Part shown: one piece after another, positions 44,109 through 55,250 of the stretch
How the letters are laid out: each line of letters begins with the position of its first letter
Numbering within the stretch: position 1 is the stretch's first letter
From: Globisporangium splendens
Taxonomy: Eukaryota > Oomycota > Peronosporomycetes > Pythiales > Pythiaceae
Length of the DNA: 64,000 bases
Direction of reading: 5' to 3'
Assembly: GCA_006386115.1 (NCBI GenBank)
Contig: VFIW01000033.1
Location: forward strand, 310,001-374,000
Notes under the pieces: model-generated
Databases searched by the model: none
The model's input: only the letters and a program-made list of their open reading frames with translations
Told to the model about the DNA's origin: nothing
Program-made: the position numbers and the translations under genes

Positions 44109-44734
44109 CCATTGTGGCCGTGACGAGCAACAACCAGGACGAGACTCAGGAGTGCGTGGCGACGTTCGCAGCAGGTTGCTTCTGGGGCGTGCAGCTCGCG
44201 TTCCAGCGTCTCCATGGCATCATCGACACGACTGTGGGGTACACGCAGGGAACGACGGAAAACCCAACCTACAAGCAGGTGCGAACGGGGAAAACGGACC
44301 ATGCCGAGGCCATCCGTGTCGTGTTCAACGCGCACGAGATCTCGTACTCCCAGCTCCTCGCCAAATTCTGGGCGATCCACGACCCAACAACACTGAATCG
44401 CCAGAAGAACGACGTGGGCACGCAGTACCGCTCGGGGATCTACTTCCACAGCGACGATCAACAAAAAGATGCCCTCGCGTCACTAGCGCGACGCCAGAAG
44501 CGCCTGTTGAAGCCTATTGTGACCGAAGTGGAGGTCGCTGCAGAGCAGTTCTGGTCCGCAGAGGAGTACCACCAGAAGTACTTGGAGAAAGATGGGCAGT
44601 GCGCTGACAAAGGCTGCGAAGACCGCATCCGCTGTTACGGGTGGTATCGATATGTAGTGCGTACTTCCTGTGTGGTTTGCATTTCTGACACCAAGGTAAT
44701 AAAGTTGTTTACGGTGCTCATCGGCAGCACATGA
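44109..44734 (+). CDS. msrA: Peptide methionine-S-sulfoxide reductase
   Basis: The frame encodes a full MsrA domain with the catalytic GCFWG motif (AAGCFWGVQ), a GYTQG turn and HAEAIRVVF. DVGTQYRSGIYF and AAEQFWSAEEYHQKYL complete the fold, which repairs oxidised methionine using thioredoxin. The domain ends IRCYG, typical of the family. There is no in-frame ATG: the exon probably starts after the CAG at 44106-44108, and the first exon is unassigned. The 30 residues after CYG are atypical, and an AATAAA at 44698 lies inside that extension, so the real 3' end may be spliced or end earlier. Function is secure; both ends are uncertain. Confidence 0.85.
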
Positions 44735-44826
44735 CCTAGCCTGCCTCATTTCAGTAGCACTGAAATGAATCATATCCGAGCTTCATCCCTTGGTGCCGCC
44801 ACAGTCAGGTAACCCAGCGCGCAGAA

Positions 44827-45928
44827 ATGGTGGCACACGAGAGCGAAGGCGAGAAGCCGGTGCTCGTGTGCGTCCGGGTCGTCCTGCGGGAACACCCTTC
44901 GGTTGCCGCACTGCACCATGTCGTGTTTACGCTCACTGCGTTCGTGGACTATTCCGCAAAGTGGACGCTGGTCAGGGCGACGCAAAAGAGTGACTTCAGA
45001 CTCGTGCGGCGACTCGTTGCGATCATGAAGGCGAAGGCTTGGTGTCTAAATCCCGCGTGTCACTGTGCTATCAGCGTCCAAGTAACGCTGGTGGCGCGGA
45101 ACCGAGATTTCCCGATCCTCCAATATCTCGACGCCGCCTCCAAAGGCGCCCTGCCGATGGTTCAGTGGCTGCACGAGTGGTTGAGGCTTCCATCTGGCAG
45201 GTACAGCGATTTTTCGATCGACGAAGCAGCGGCGGGTGATTACGTCGAGGTCCTGGAGTGGCTTATCCAGCATCGATTCGGAGAGCTTACAAGCTACACG
45301 ACATGGGTAGCAGCAGTATGTGGCCGCTTGGACGTCATGAAGTTGTTGCACCGGCTAGTGCCCTTCGATCTTTCAATAGGGACAATGGACCGAGCTGCAC
45401 AGTCTGGCAATCTTGAAATGCTGCGTTGGCTGCATCAGAACGGATTTCGTGGGTACACCAGCTACGCCATGGATGCAGCAGCAGAGAAGGACCGTCTGCA
45501 CATTATTGCGTGGCTTCATGGAAACCTGGACGAAGGCTGCACGCCGGGTGGTTTTGAGAATGCAGCAAAGAACGGTCATCTTGACGTGGTGAAATGGTTT
45601 GATACGCACTGTGACGACGAGGAGTGGACATCCACCGCCATGGATCTCGCTGCATGCGAACTGACACGAAGGGTGTACGACGGACGCGGACAATGCGGCC
45701 GCGGGAGGTTTCTTTGGAGTTGTGCAATGGCTGTATATTCACCGAGCTGAAGGGTGTACCACGAAAGCCATGGACGGTGGAGCGAGGATCGGACATATCC
45801 AAACACTGGAGTTTCTACGCCAGCATCGCACAGAAGGCTGCACGAATCAGGCTGGGATCAATGCCGTGTGGACTAACGACTACCAGATCGAGACGCTGCA
45901 TTGGTTGTTCGAAAATTACCCAGTGTAG
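44827..45928 (+). pseudogene. Ankyrin-repeat protein, disrupted
   Basis: The ATG at 44827 opens a frame of oomycete-style ankyrin repeats, recognisable by phrases such as GNLEMLRWLHQNGF, SYAMDAAAEK and GHLDVVKWFDTH. At about 45655-45680 the repeat phase jumps: ATAMDLAA-type text runs directly into a frame reading LHAN, stop (TGA), HEGCTTDADNAA, which continues as good repeats (GVVQWLYIHRAEGCTT) to a stop at 45926-45928. A deletion of part of one repeat together with a stop explains this. Such repeats mediate protein contacts. These genes form large families in oomycetes, so decay of one copy is expected. Confidence 0.75.
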
Positions 45929-46287
45929 TGGACGTCGACTCGGTGCGAGACGAAGCAGAGCATACGAATATCCGCCATATTCTGAGGTGGGGGACCAAGT
46001 TCAAGCATGGGAAAGTATTGGTCTCTTTGTGTGAGGACCACACGCAGTAGAATCTTCACCATCATCCTGTATGAGCGCCTCATAAATGTGGTAATTGCTC
46101 TTTTTTTTGCTTTTGGTTTTCTTGTGTCTGTATTTTGTAAGTGGACTGATTGACTGACCGGTCTGTGTGTTTTCGCACCGTTTTCATACTAAATAGGTTC
46201 AACTTGCTTCCATTTCCTGCACACTGATTACTGTTTATCACTCTCTCCCTTTGTTCATGACACACTCTCTTCCTTTGCTGGTTCTTC
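45929..46287. other. Convergent intergenic region
   Basis: Holds the 3' ends of the ankyrin pseudogene (plus) and LRR kinase (minus). A T-rich run near 46103-46111 may belong to the kinase poly(A) region. Confidence 0.5.
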
Positions 46288-49105
46288 CTATAACTCGAAT
46301 GCCGTGTGCAACTTCAGCAGCGTTCGCATCTCATAGTGCGCCACCATGGCGCTCGGACGGTCACTCGGATTATAGCTCAAGCACCGCAGTGCCAGCTCGC
46401 GGATATCCTCGGGACAATCGGATCCCAGGTCGGGCTTCTCCTCACTTGTTACCTTGAGCACGATCAGCGCATTCGTGACGCCTTCAAACGGTTTGTTGCA
46501 CGTCGCCAGCTCCGAAAGCACGACACCAAGCGAGTAGATATCCGCCTTCTCCGTGTATCGCTCACCGCGCAGCACTTCAGGCGCGATCCACGCCATCGTA
46601 CCGATGCCCGCCGTCATCGTCGTGTCGACCTGCCATTCGCGACTGATACCAAAGTCACTCAACTTGGCTTCGTATGTCTTACTCAGCAGCACGTTCTTGG
46701 CCTTCAAGTCGCGATGGATGATTGGTGAGGGGAACGAGTGCAGATACACAATCGCTTCCATGATGTCTAACGCCAGTGCTGCTTTCGACGGCAGCGACGC
46801 CGAGTTCTGATACCAGTCGAAGATTTCATCCGGATGCGTCGTCTTTCGCCCGGCTTGGCGACGCAACAGCTGCTCGAGGTCGCCATTCGGCATGTACTCA
46901 AGCACGACGCCCATGTCGGACAATGTGTTCCAGCTCACACCGATGAAACGAATGATCTTGTCGTGCGTAAGCGTCGAGCACAATTTGATCTCATCCAAGA
47001 ACGCCGCAAGGCACCGGTCATCGCTCGCCTTTTCGGGCAAAATTTTCTTCAGCACGACTTGGTCACCATTGTAGTTCGCGACGTACACGATGCCGAACCC
47101 GCCCTTTGCGATCACCTTGCCGATTTTGATATCGTTCGATGGAATGCGGTACTTCACAAAACTGGATTCCACGGCGGCACCGCCCATCATCGTGACTTTC
47201 CCACCAGTGAAGATGGTATTGAAACTGTATCCTGTTCCGGTCATGTTTGACGGATGCATGGCGTTGGTGCCTCCAATGCGGCTGTTGGCACCATCGCTCG
47301 GGCCAGTCGATCCCATCTGTGTGTGGTTGGCAAAAAACCCTGTATCTGCAAGCGTCGTATCCTTGTTCATTCTCATGCGGTACGTGCGCACGCCGACGAC
47401 AGCCAATGCAATGGCGAGAACGGCGGCGACACAGATCACGACGATCAGGATGACGGACATATCGCTAGATTTATCGTCGCTGGTCGAACTGTCATTTGTG
47501 GACGCGGAGGACCCTGCACTCGAGGCCGAGGACGAACCACTGCCGTAGAGCTTATTGAAGGCGTCATCGGTAAGTACGCATACAGCACTTCCTGCGAGCG
47601 TCGACTGGTCTGCTCCACTCGTGCTACAGCTCGAGGCCGATTTGATATTCGCATTAAATGTTTTCAGCCGCGATATTGTCGTGTAGTCCGATCGGGAGAC
47701 TTCAAACTCCGTAATTTCCGTCGAACCCAAATCCAAGCTCGATAGCGACCATGGGAAGGTCACACCGACGACTTTCGTGATCGCATTTCCCGAGAAATTC
47801 CTATCAAAACGCAGCCAAGAGACATATGCATGAAAACACATGTGAGTTAAGACAACACCAGAGCTGTGACGAATAGAGTGCGTTTGCGACGTACAAGCTG
47901 GTGATGGTTCTCGGGAAAACGGTCTTCGTAAGCTCCGTCATCTGGTTGCCGACCGCAATACTAGACAACACAGACAGAGAAGGTCATGTCAGCAATGGAT
48001 CACGCAGGTAGGATACAAATGACATATTCATGAAAGACGCACAGTGTTTGCATGCCGGCTGGGAGGGTGCTTGGGATGGTGGTAAGGCTGTTCTGCGAGA
48101 CATCTCTGTAGTAAGAAGAAAATGGAATTAAGAAGTCAGTCCGAGCGCGACGATGACACCTGGAGGCACATGAGGTTCACGTACAAACTGGTCAAATTTG
48201 CTGGAAAGTCGACGCCGTCAAGACTCGTCAAGCTCGATTCCACTAAAGATCTACGGGCACAACCACAGGCACAGTTCCAATTAGTCTCTCAAGCCTCTCA
48301 GGTAAGTCTATGTTGCTTGGAACTTGACAACGTCTTTCGTACAAATAGGCGATGGAGTCAGGCAATTTGGCATCGGAGAGCGTTGTCAACGGGAGGTTGT
48401 GAACGTATAAGAGCTTGAGCGTGCTTGGGAAGGTCGCTCCGCTGAGACTGGTGAACTTGTTCCCGCCAACGTACAATTCCGTGAGCGTCGATGGGAGGCT
48501 CATGCCAGTGAACGAATCAATTTGATTCCAGCTTAGATCTCTGATTAAACAATAGGCAGGGGCGTGATACTGTTAGTCAGAGTCCATATGTGAAAGCTAA
48601 ATTTGAGCCACACAACGACGTACAGAGTCTTGAGCGTCGACGGCACAACAAGGTTGGAGAAAGATGTGAAGAGGTTCGACGTGAGGGTCCTGCATATTCA
48701 CACAAGCGACACAAAATGCTAACATCAGCCACGACATCACGCCTGCTCATTGGCCACCCCATACATTACTTACAATTTCGTGAGCGATGTCGCGTCGGAA
48801 AATTCGGGGATCGCCGAGATGCTGTTGAGTGCGAGGTTTAGCTCGACGACATTGTCGGGGATGCTCTTCACTTCCTGGATCTTGAGGCCCGACGCCGTGA
48901 GCTTGTTCTTCGAGTCGACCGTGAGTGTCGTCGAGTTACACGCCGTGCCGTACACGATGGCCTCGTCTTCCTCGGACCCCTTGGTGAGGATGATCTTGCC
49001 GTCGTTATCGCAGTCCTCCGTCGTCGCCGCCGCGACCTGCTCGAGTCCCGACACGAACGCCAGCAGCGCCGTCGAGAGCGCGAGCCAGTGTCGCACGCGC
49101 GCCAT
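46288..49105 (-). CDS. LRR receptor-like TKL protein kinase, 7 exons
   Basis: Exons: 49105-48774, 48689-48624, 48540-48343, 48250-48185, 48105-48043, 47960-47895 and 47800-46288. The six introns of 79-94 bp are all phase 2. The product is 767 residues. Exon 1 encodes a signal peptide (LALSTALLAFVSG) and a cap region. Exons 2-6 encode leucine-rich repeats, mostly one per exon (about 22 residues, for example FTSLSGATFPSTLKLLY). Exon 7 holds the last LRR, a Ser-rich stalk, a single transmembrane helix at about 377-400 and a cytosolic kinase. The kinase has a GGFGIVY loop, VLKK, HRDLKAKN with D628, and DFG with D646, all intact. The kinase is TKL-like (GTMAWIAPEVLRGE). It is a probable surface receptor; the ligand is unknown. 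The frame closes exactly only with these joins. Confidence 0.92.
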
Positions 49106-50213
49106 TTGGTTCACGGGTTACGGGGAAGGCGAATGAGATGACACACCGCGCGCGAATATGTCCTGATGAGCGCGCGAATAGATGCTTGTTGTTCAGCAGT
49201 AAACGGAGCTCCGAGCTTCTCGTCCTCTGCAGGTTTGTGCACAGCAGCGCGAGGTCAGGTCGAGAAACGAGAGTCAGCAGCAAATGGTGTGGTCTACATC
49301 ACACCTTCCGAAAGCGTTCTTCTTTGATGGATCATAAAACAAAGGTTACTTATTCATAGAGGTATTCTGATAGGAAACGTTGTTGAGTTGGCTCCAGAGA
49401 TTGGATAGGAAGATGCAATTGAAGAGGGAGTGGGCTGTGACAGAGACAAATACCTGCAGGTTGCATGACACGGCTGGAATTGATGCTTGTCTCGCGTCTA
49501 TGTGATTGGCCACAATTCGAACGCTCCACGTAATGATTGGCTGCAATAGCGAAAGAACGGGAGGGTAAAGTAGGAGTAGGTGAATTTGATCGAACAAGCA
49601 AGCAAGGTACGTGCCACTCACTGGACTCGGCTATCGAAATGATCTGCTCTCTGCATACAAACTTCAAGTCATTCGTGGGTGTAAGCACTCAGCAGGTGAA
49701 GCATCTGGCGTGTCATGTCGTTGACCCGCAGTTCGAGGCTTTCCCACTCGTTCGCAATCTCCTCGAGAAGATGACAAAAAAGGGTGTCTTGATTGATGTA
49801 CAGTCAAAGTAGGATTGACGGTGAAAGTCTCAGCTGTTATTTTGTTAAATAACCACCCGATAAAATACAATTCTGATTCGTCACCGCAACTTTACTTTGA
49901 TGTGCAAAATGCATTCGTAATTTACTGCCATCGGGTCCTTTTTTTAACATAACTCTTGCCTCTTCCTCCTGTGGCACCATTCTGCACGAAGCAGACCATC
50001 TTTGTCATTTCACCAAATGCTGCCTCATCCATGTTTATTTGTGCTTGCGCAGCTCATGTGTTGATGGCGATGGGCAGAAAAAGAACCTTCAGTCTCTCCA
50101 TCTGATGCGCCACATGCGGGTCGGGCAGGACAGTTGGTGCGCGTGAGAGCCACACAGTACCCCAATGCTTAATGCTCCATGCTGAATGGTCACAGGCGCA
50201 CTGTCTGCAGTCA
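49106..50213. other. Intergenic
   Basis: The left part is the promoter side of the LRR kinase gene. I see no gene; the short frames near 49350-49870 have no domain. Confidence 0.55.
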
Positions 50214-52334
50214 CTATAAGAGTGGATCAACGTCCAGATCACCCCCTGGGTCGCTCGTAGCGCCGTCGTCCTCGTCGTCCTCATCGGCGCGACATGGCTC
50301 TCGCTCTTGCAGGCACTCGTCTGGATCCCATGGTCGTTGTTCGTCATGCGCTGCGCGAGGTCCCGTCTCTTCCTCGTTTTCCCCATCTTCTGATGCATCG
50401 GACTCTTCCTCCTCCGCTGAGCCGCTTGGCTCTTCGTCTATCGCTCTGGTGCCATCAAGCTGCTGTCCCACGACTTTGTCGTCGCTGTCTGCTTCCTCGC
50501 CTTCTTCTTCGACGACCACGAACCCACCAGCACCGCCTGACTCCATGACGTCGTGCGTCACACTCACGCTGGACGGACTGGGGCCGTTGTTTACACTGTT
50601 GTAGCTGCTCGCCTTTGCACCAGAACCAGTACTGCTGCTATTCCGATTGCGCTTGGCTCTCTGCACTCTGATGCCTTTCACGAAGAAATCGGCGCCAAAT
50701 GACGACACAGGCTTCCCAATGTACTCGGCCTTGTGGATGCGCTGCCAGCAGCCCGTGTCAGGTTCTGCTAACGATGCGCTACCACCGCTTTTCTTCTTTT
50801 GCTCATATTCGCGATGGTCCACGATCACTTTGATGATGTCGGCGAGCCCCGTTTTCACGTATCGCTCGGCAGTCGGTGTGCTGTAATCGCAAGCTGGCGA
50901 ACTGTTGACTTCGATCAGCCACGGCTTGAGATCCGTGTCGATCATAAAATCGCAGCCAAACAGCTCGCAGCAGTTCGTGCGGTGCTGCACCATGTCTTGC
51001 ACGCACTGCAGCGACGCGATCACGATCTCCTTCATGCGCGACTGAATGCTGGTCTCCCAAATGTCCGCTATGTGGAGCTTGGTGCGGATGTACTGCTTGA
51101 AATCGTCCGAGTAGAGCATGTTGCCGACGACGCGGATGCCACCGTCCTCCGTCGCGTACATGTCGTTGAACTTGTCGCTGTACTTCTGGATCGAGTTGTT
51201 CGTCAGATGCACGTACTGGTCGCTCAAGTCGTCGATCGAGTACTCCTCAGACGAGAACCGCAAGTAGCAGTCCTGGTAGAACCACACGGTCAACGGATCC
51301 CATCCCGTCACGAGCACCCACTGACGAATGTCGAACTTGCGCTTGCACACCAACAGCGGGTTCTCAATGTACTTCTGAGCGACCCATTGGCACTCCTTGT
51401 GGTTCTCCACGTCGGCGTACTCGAGGAGCAAGTCGAGGTTGTTGAGCACGCGGATGCCGCGGCCACGAGACATGCCCGCAGGCTTGACGATCCAGATGTT
51501 GCGGCTCTTGCTCGACATGGACTCGGCTTCTGCACCATTAGCTTGTTGGTCGCTACTTGACAGGAAATCACAGCCACCGTTGATGCGAAATTGCGGACAG
51601 AGTCTCTCCAGCGCTTTCACGAGGCGAACGACGTCGTTCATTGTTGCCTCGTCAATGAAGCTCACCTGCGCTAGCAGTTGATTGAGTCTCGCCTTCTCCC
51701 GGTTAAAAGCTTCCACACGTTGTTTCTCAATTTGGCGTTGCTGCTTCTTCTCGAGTGCGCTGAGCATCGTGTCCACACTAGAACCGTTCACCTGGGAAGC
51801 GCCACTTGACCCGCTTGCTTCGATCCCGAGAGAGGCATCGGCGCGGTCTTCCACGAACACCGTCTTCTTGTACACGAACGAAGCACGAAGGCTTCCGGGC
51901 TTGTCAACTTGGCACTTGGTTAAGGCTTCCCACTGCAGGTCTGTCACCAGCTCTTCTGTGACCGTACTAAATTGAGTGTCGATGCTTTCCTCCAACGGGT
52001 CGTTACCTTCAGGCGCTGGGAAGTCTTCAGCGTCTGGGCGTTTACTCTTCAGTTTCTTTCGCGCGACAGACAGCAGCACGTCTAAAATTCCCATGTTTGC
52101 CCTGACCGAGATCGTCTTTTTCTTCCTTTGCATGGCGGTGGTGATGGGAGGGAGCCGACGGACTTGATTGCCTCGTGGTTGTTGTCGCGTGTAGCTTCCC
52201 AGCGCGCGTCTGCCTCGGGATCGTTCAGTTGGTATTGCATCGCATCCACGCCAGCTCACTGGAACAGAGTTGCTGCAAGAGAAGATGGTCACTTGATGAC
52301 CTCCGCTTCGCGTTAGCGCCTTGAACTCCCCCAT
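50214..52334 (-). CDS. Tubulin tyrosine ligase-like enzyme, TTLL3/8-type (probable tubulin glycylase)
   Basis: The open frame has 706 codons from an ATG at 52334. The first 67 residues look unlike protein, and a good acceptor (CTCTTGCAG) falls inside them, so the true start may be ATG 52133 (MQRKKK) or 52094 (MGILD). The TTL domain spans about 274-510: IWIVKPAGMSRGRGI, VCKRKFDIRQWVLV, DPLTVWFYQDCYLRFSSE, VHLTNNSIQKY, CELFGCDFMIDTDLKPWLIEVNSSPA. These are ATP-grasp residues, and the FDIRQW and YLRFSSE text fits TTLL3/TTLL8 glycylases of ciliary tubulin better than polyglutamylases. A long acidic Glu/Asp tail (about 590-706) ends the protein. Flagellate zoospores give a place for this activity. 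The substrate call is inference from motif likeness. Confidence 0.87.
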   Translation of the reverse strand: MGEFKALTRSGGHQVTIFSCSNSVPVSWRGCDAIPTERSRGRRALGSYTRQQPRGNQVRRLPPITTAMQRKKKTISVRANMGILDVLLSVARKKLKSKRPDAEDFPAPEGNDPLEESIDTQFSTVTEELVTDLQWEALTKCQVDKPGSLRASFVYKKTVFVEDRADASLGIEASGSSGASQVNGSSVDTMLSALEKKQQRQIEKQRVEAFNREKARLNQLLAQVSFIDEATMNDVVRLVKALERLCPQFRINGGCDFLSSSDQQANGAEAESMSSKSRNIWIVKPAGMSRGRGIRVLNNLDLLLEYADVENHKECQWVAQKYIENPLLVCKRKFDIRQWVLVTGWDPLTVWFYQDCYLRFSSEEYSIDDLSDQYVHLTNNSIQKYSDKFNDMYATEDGGIRVVGNMLYSDDFKQYIRTKLHIADIWETSIQSRMKEIVIASLQCVQDMVQHRTNCCELFGCDFMIDTDLKPWLIEVNSSPACDYSTPTAERYVKTGLADIIKVIVDHREYEQKKKSGGSASLAEPDTGCWQRIHKAEYIGKPVSSFGADFFVKGIRVQRAKRNRNSSSTGSGAKASSYNSVNNGPSPSSVSVTHDVMESGGAGGFVVVEEEGEEADSDDKVVGQQLDGTRAIDEEPSGSAEEEESDASEDGENEEETGPRAAHDEQRPWDPDECLQEREPCRADEDDEDDGATSDPGGDLDVDPLL

Positions 52335-52574
52335 TCAAGTGTGTCGTGTCGGTTTCTTGACATCCGTTTCCTCTCAAAATCTCATTGCGTCATGCGTCGC
52401 GGGGTTCACGCAATATACACATACAAATTGCGTGTGAGCGCTAGAATGTGCCTAGATTTCGTTGTTGCATTTGGCATGCGGCTCTGTTTATCCTATTTAA
52501 TCACACTATGGAGACCTTGTATCAACAAGTATTGGGTATTGTTCCCTTTCTCTTTCGACATAATGAAACAGCAC

Positions 52575-54361
52575 TTACTTGTCACCGTAGGCGTCCACGT
52601 GCACACCAGCGATGGCACGGCCCGATGGATCGGCGCTGTTCTTGAACGCAGCGTCCCATTCAATGGCGGCGGCGGTACTGCACGCGATACTTGGGCCACC
52701 CGGCACGGTCTGCGCCGCGACTTCCTTCTCAAAGTGCTTCTGGAAGATACTTCTGTACAGGTACGCTTCCTTCGTCTGTGGAGGGTTGTATGGGAACAAT
52801 CGTTCTGCGTGCTTCATTTGACGCTCAGTGACCTCACGTTCCGCCAAGTCCTTCAAGGAGTCGATCCAGCCGTATCCGACACCATCAGAGAACTGTTCCT
52901 TCTGGCGCCACAAGATTCGCTTTGGAAGGTATGGCTCTTCTTCGTCGTCGAACGCCTTACGGATGATGTACTTCTCCATCTTGCCGTTCTTGAGGTCGAT
53001 CATCTTCTCCTTCGAGTCGATGTTCATGGCAAGATCCAAGAAGTCGGCGTCCAGGAATGGTACACGCGCTTCAAGACCCCAAGCACTCGTCGACTTGTTG
53101 GCACGCAAGCAATCGTATTGGTAGAGCGCACGAAGCTTGTCGACGGTTTCGCGGTGGAACGCCTTCGCGTTTGGAGCCTTGTGGAAGTACAAGTATCCAC
53201 CAAACACTTCATCGGCACCTTCTCCAGAGAGCACCATCTTGATGCCCATCGCCTTGATCTTACGAGACATCAGGAACATTGGAGTCGACGCACGCACAGT
53301 CGTGACATCGTAGGTTTCCAAGTGTTTGATCACTTCCGAGACAGCGTCAAGGCCTTCCTGGATCGTGTACGTGTACGAGTGGTGGATCGTGCCCAAGAAG
53401 TCGGCGACTTCCTTCGCGGCGATAAGATCTGGGGAGTTCTCAAGACCAATGGTGAACGAGTGGATGCGGTTAATCCATTCACCACCAGCGGCAACCAACT
53501 TCTTCTTCTCACGCACAGCGATGGACGCGACAAGAGATGAGTCGAGACCGCCCGAGAGCAAGACGCCCCATGGCACATCCGACATCATTCTTCTCTTAAC
53601 AGAGGCTTCGAAAGCTTCGCGCAAAACCTTCAGGTCGAGTGGAGTCGTGCCAATGTGGTCTGGCGAGTACCACGCTGGGTTGTACCATGGCGAGCACGTT
53701 TCGGTTTCGCTCGTGAACGTGTTGCCAGGTGGGAAGACTTCGAAGCGCACGCAGCCGTGTTCCAGAGCCTTCATTTCCGAGGCAAACCAGACACTGCCGT
53801 CCGCGCCGTAGCCGTAGTATAATGGCGTGATGCCCATGTGGTCACGCGCAGCCATGAAGAAGTCCTTCTTGGCATCGTACAAGACAAACGAGAACATGCC
53901 GCGCAACTTGTGCACAAAGTCCGCACCGTGCTCCAAGTACAGCGGAATGATCACCTCGCAATCGGACTTGGTGAGGAAGTTGTACGGGGTCTTCAATTCC
54001 GCCGCCAGTTGTCTGTAGTTGTAGATTTCACCGTTCACAGCCAACGTGATCGACTTCTCGGCGTCGTTGCTCACCAGAGGCTGGGCGCCAGACTCAGGGT
54101 CGATGATGGCAAGACGTTCGTGCTCGATGGCGATACCCTTGTCCGGAAACACGCGGATACCGTTCCAGTCCGGGCCACGGTGCTGGATCCTGTAATTTCA
54201 CAACAGTGCAAAGAGAGCAATTGATTAGAATCACATTGCATTGCATAGCAGAGAGAGAGCAAGGAACGCATATTGACGTACTTCTTGCCGGCTTCGAGCG
54301 CGGCTTGGCGGAGCTCAGCCTCCTTCATCATGGACGCGAAGATCGCGACGATTCCGCACAT
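52575..54361 (-). CDS. Asparagine synthetase (glutamine-hydrolysing)
   Basis: Two exons, 54361-54282 and 54189-52575, joined by a 92-bp phase-2 intron (GTACGT...TACAG), give 564 residues. Exon 1 starts MCGIVAIF; Cys2 is the N-terminal nucleophile of the glutaminase domain. Exon 2 continues with HRGPDWNGI, HERLAIIDP, VNGEIYNY and the synthetase domain with the ATP-binding SGGLDSSL motif, GEGADEVFGGY and EARVPFLD. It transfers glutamine nitrogen to aspartate through an aspartyl-AMP. The length is normal for AsnB/ASNS. The TAA stop sits inside a donor-like GTAAGT. The gene lies 240 bp upstream of the TTLL frame on the same strand. Confidence 0.95.
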
Positions 54362-55250
54362 TGTTCAGAGGGGATTGGTCGTGTGGAGAGGCGGGCGGTG
54401 GTGCTGCGGCTCGGAGGCTGCTGTCGCGGAGGCTGCCGTTTGGAGAATGCGGATCGAGCGGCGGTGGCGCGTTGGTTTCCGCACAAAGGCGCCGTCCAAA
54501 CCGCACGAGTGACGCTCTTTCGGAACAAAACACAAGAAAATTCTGCAGGTGATCGCTGCTGTTAATGAGGCACGTGAAGAGTTTACCCTCGCTTTATTGG
54601 TTGGTGAGAAGGGTCCACAGTACGACTTTATACAGAAGATTGCAAGCGTGTGCCGTTAAAGCGAGGCCTTTTCGTGTAGAAGCTGTCCCATCCTCGTTTT
54701 TGGTGCCTCAGTTTTAAACAGCTGGGGTCGAAAAGGGTTTGCACAAACTGGCGCGCCTCCCACTCGGAGTCGATCCAAGCCACATTGCCAAGATGTGGGT
54801 AATTTCAGATTTATTCACGTGGAGAGGAGCATCCAGCGGTTGGTGTCTTCCACGGTCACAGAATTGAACCAGCGATTGAACTTTGACGAAACTCGAAAGA
54901 CCAATCGATAGTCGGTGCGGGTGATGTGCCTGCAGCACCCCACAGTTGGGATAGCCTGGTACAATAGCTTTCTGCCACTGTCAAGTGAAGTCACTGTCCT
55001 CCAGCTGTTTACTTGTGCTGCATCCTCAAATTATACATTAGTGAGATCAATGCCCTCTTTTTGTATATCTGCATGTCTTTTTTTGTGGCCAAAATGGTGT
55101 CGATTCGCTCCATCAGAAAAATGTAAACCGGTACAAAACCGGTATCTATCTCACTTAATTGCAGCCGTAAATTTCACCCAAGGAATGCACTCTATAATTT
55201 ACGACGACGGTGTGCGTAAATTACGCGCAATCTTCAAAAGCCACACAATC
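54362..55250. other. Divergent intergenic region
   Basis: Lies between the Asn synthetase start (minus) and an unknown multi-exon gene (plus). The frame of that gene's first exon stays open leftward to about 54915, but the text there is not protein-like. No other gene is seen. Confidence 0.5.

Noticed and set aside
50799..51560. 253-codon plus-strand frame opposite the TTLL gene
   Set aside because: Antisense shadow with no recognisable motif.
52341..53540. 399-codon plus-strand frame opposite Asn synthetase
   Set aside because: Antisense shadow of a clearly functional gene, with no domain and low-complexity V/L/R/H composition.
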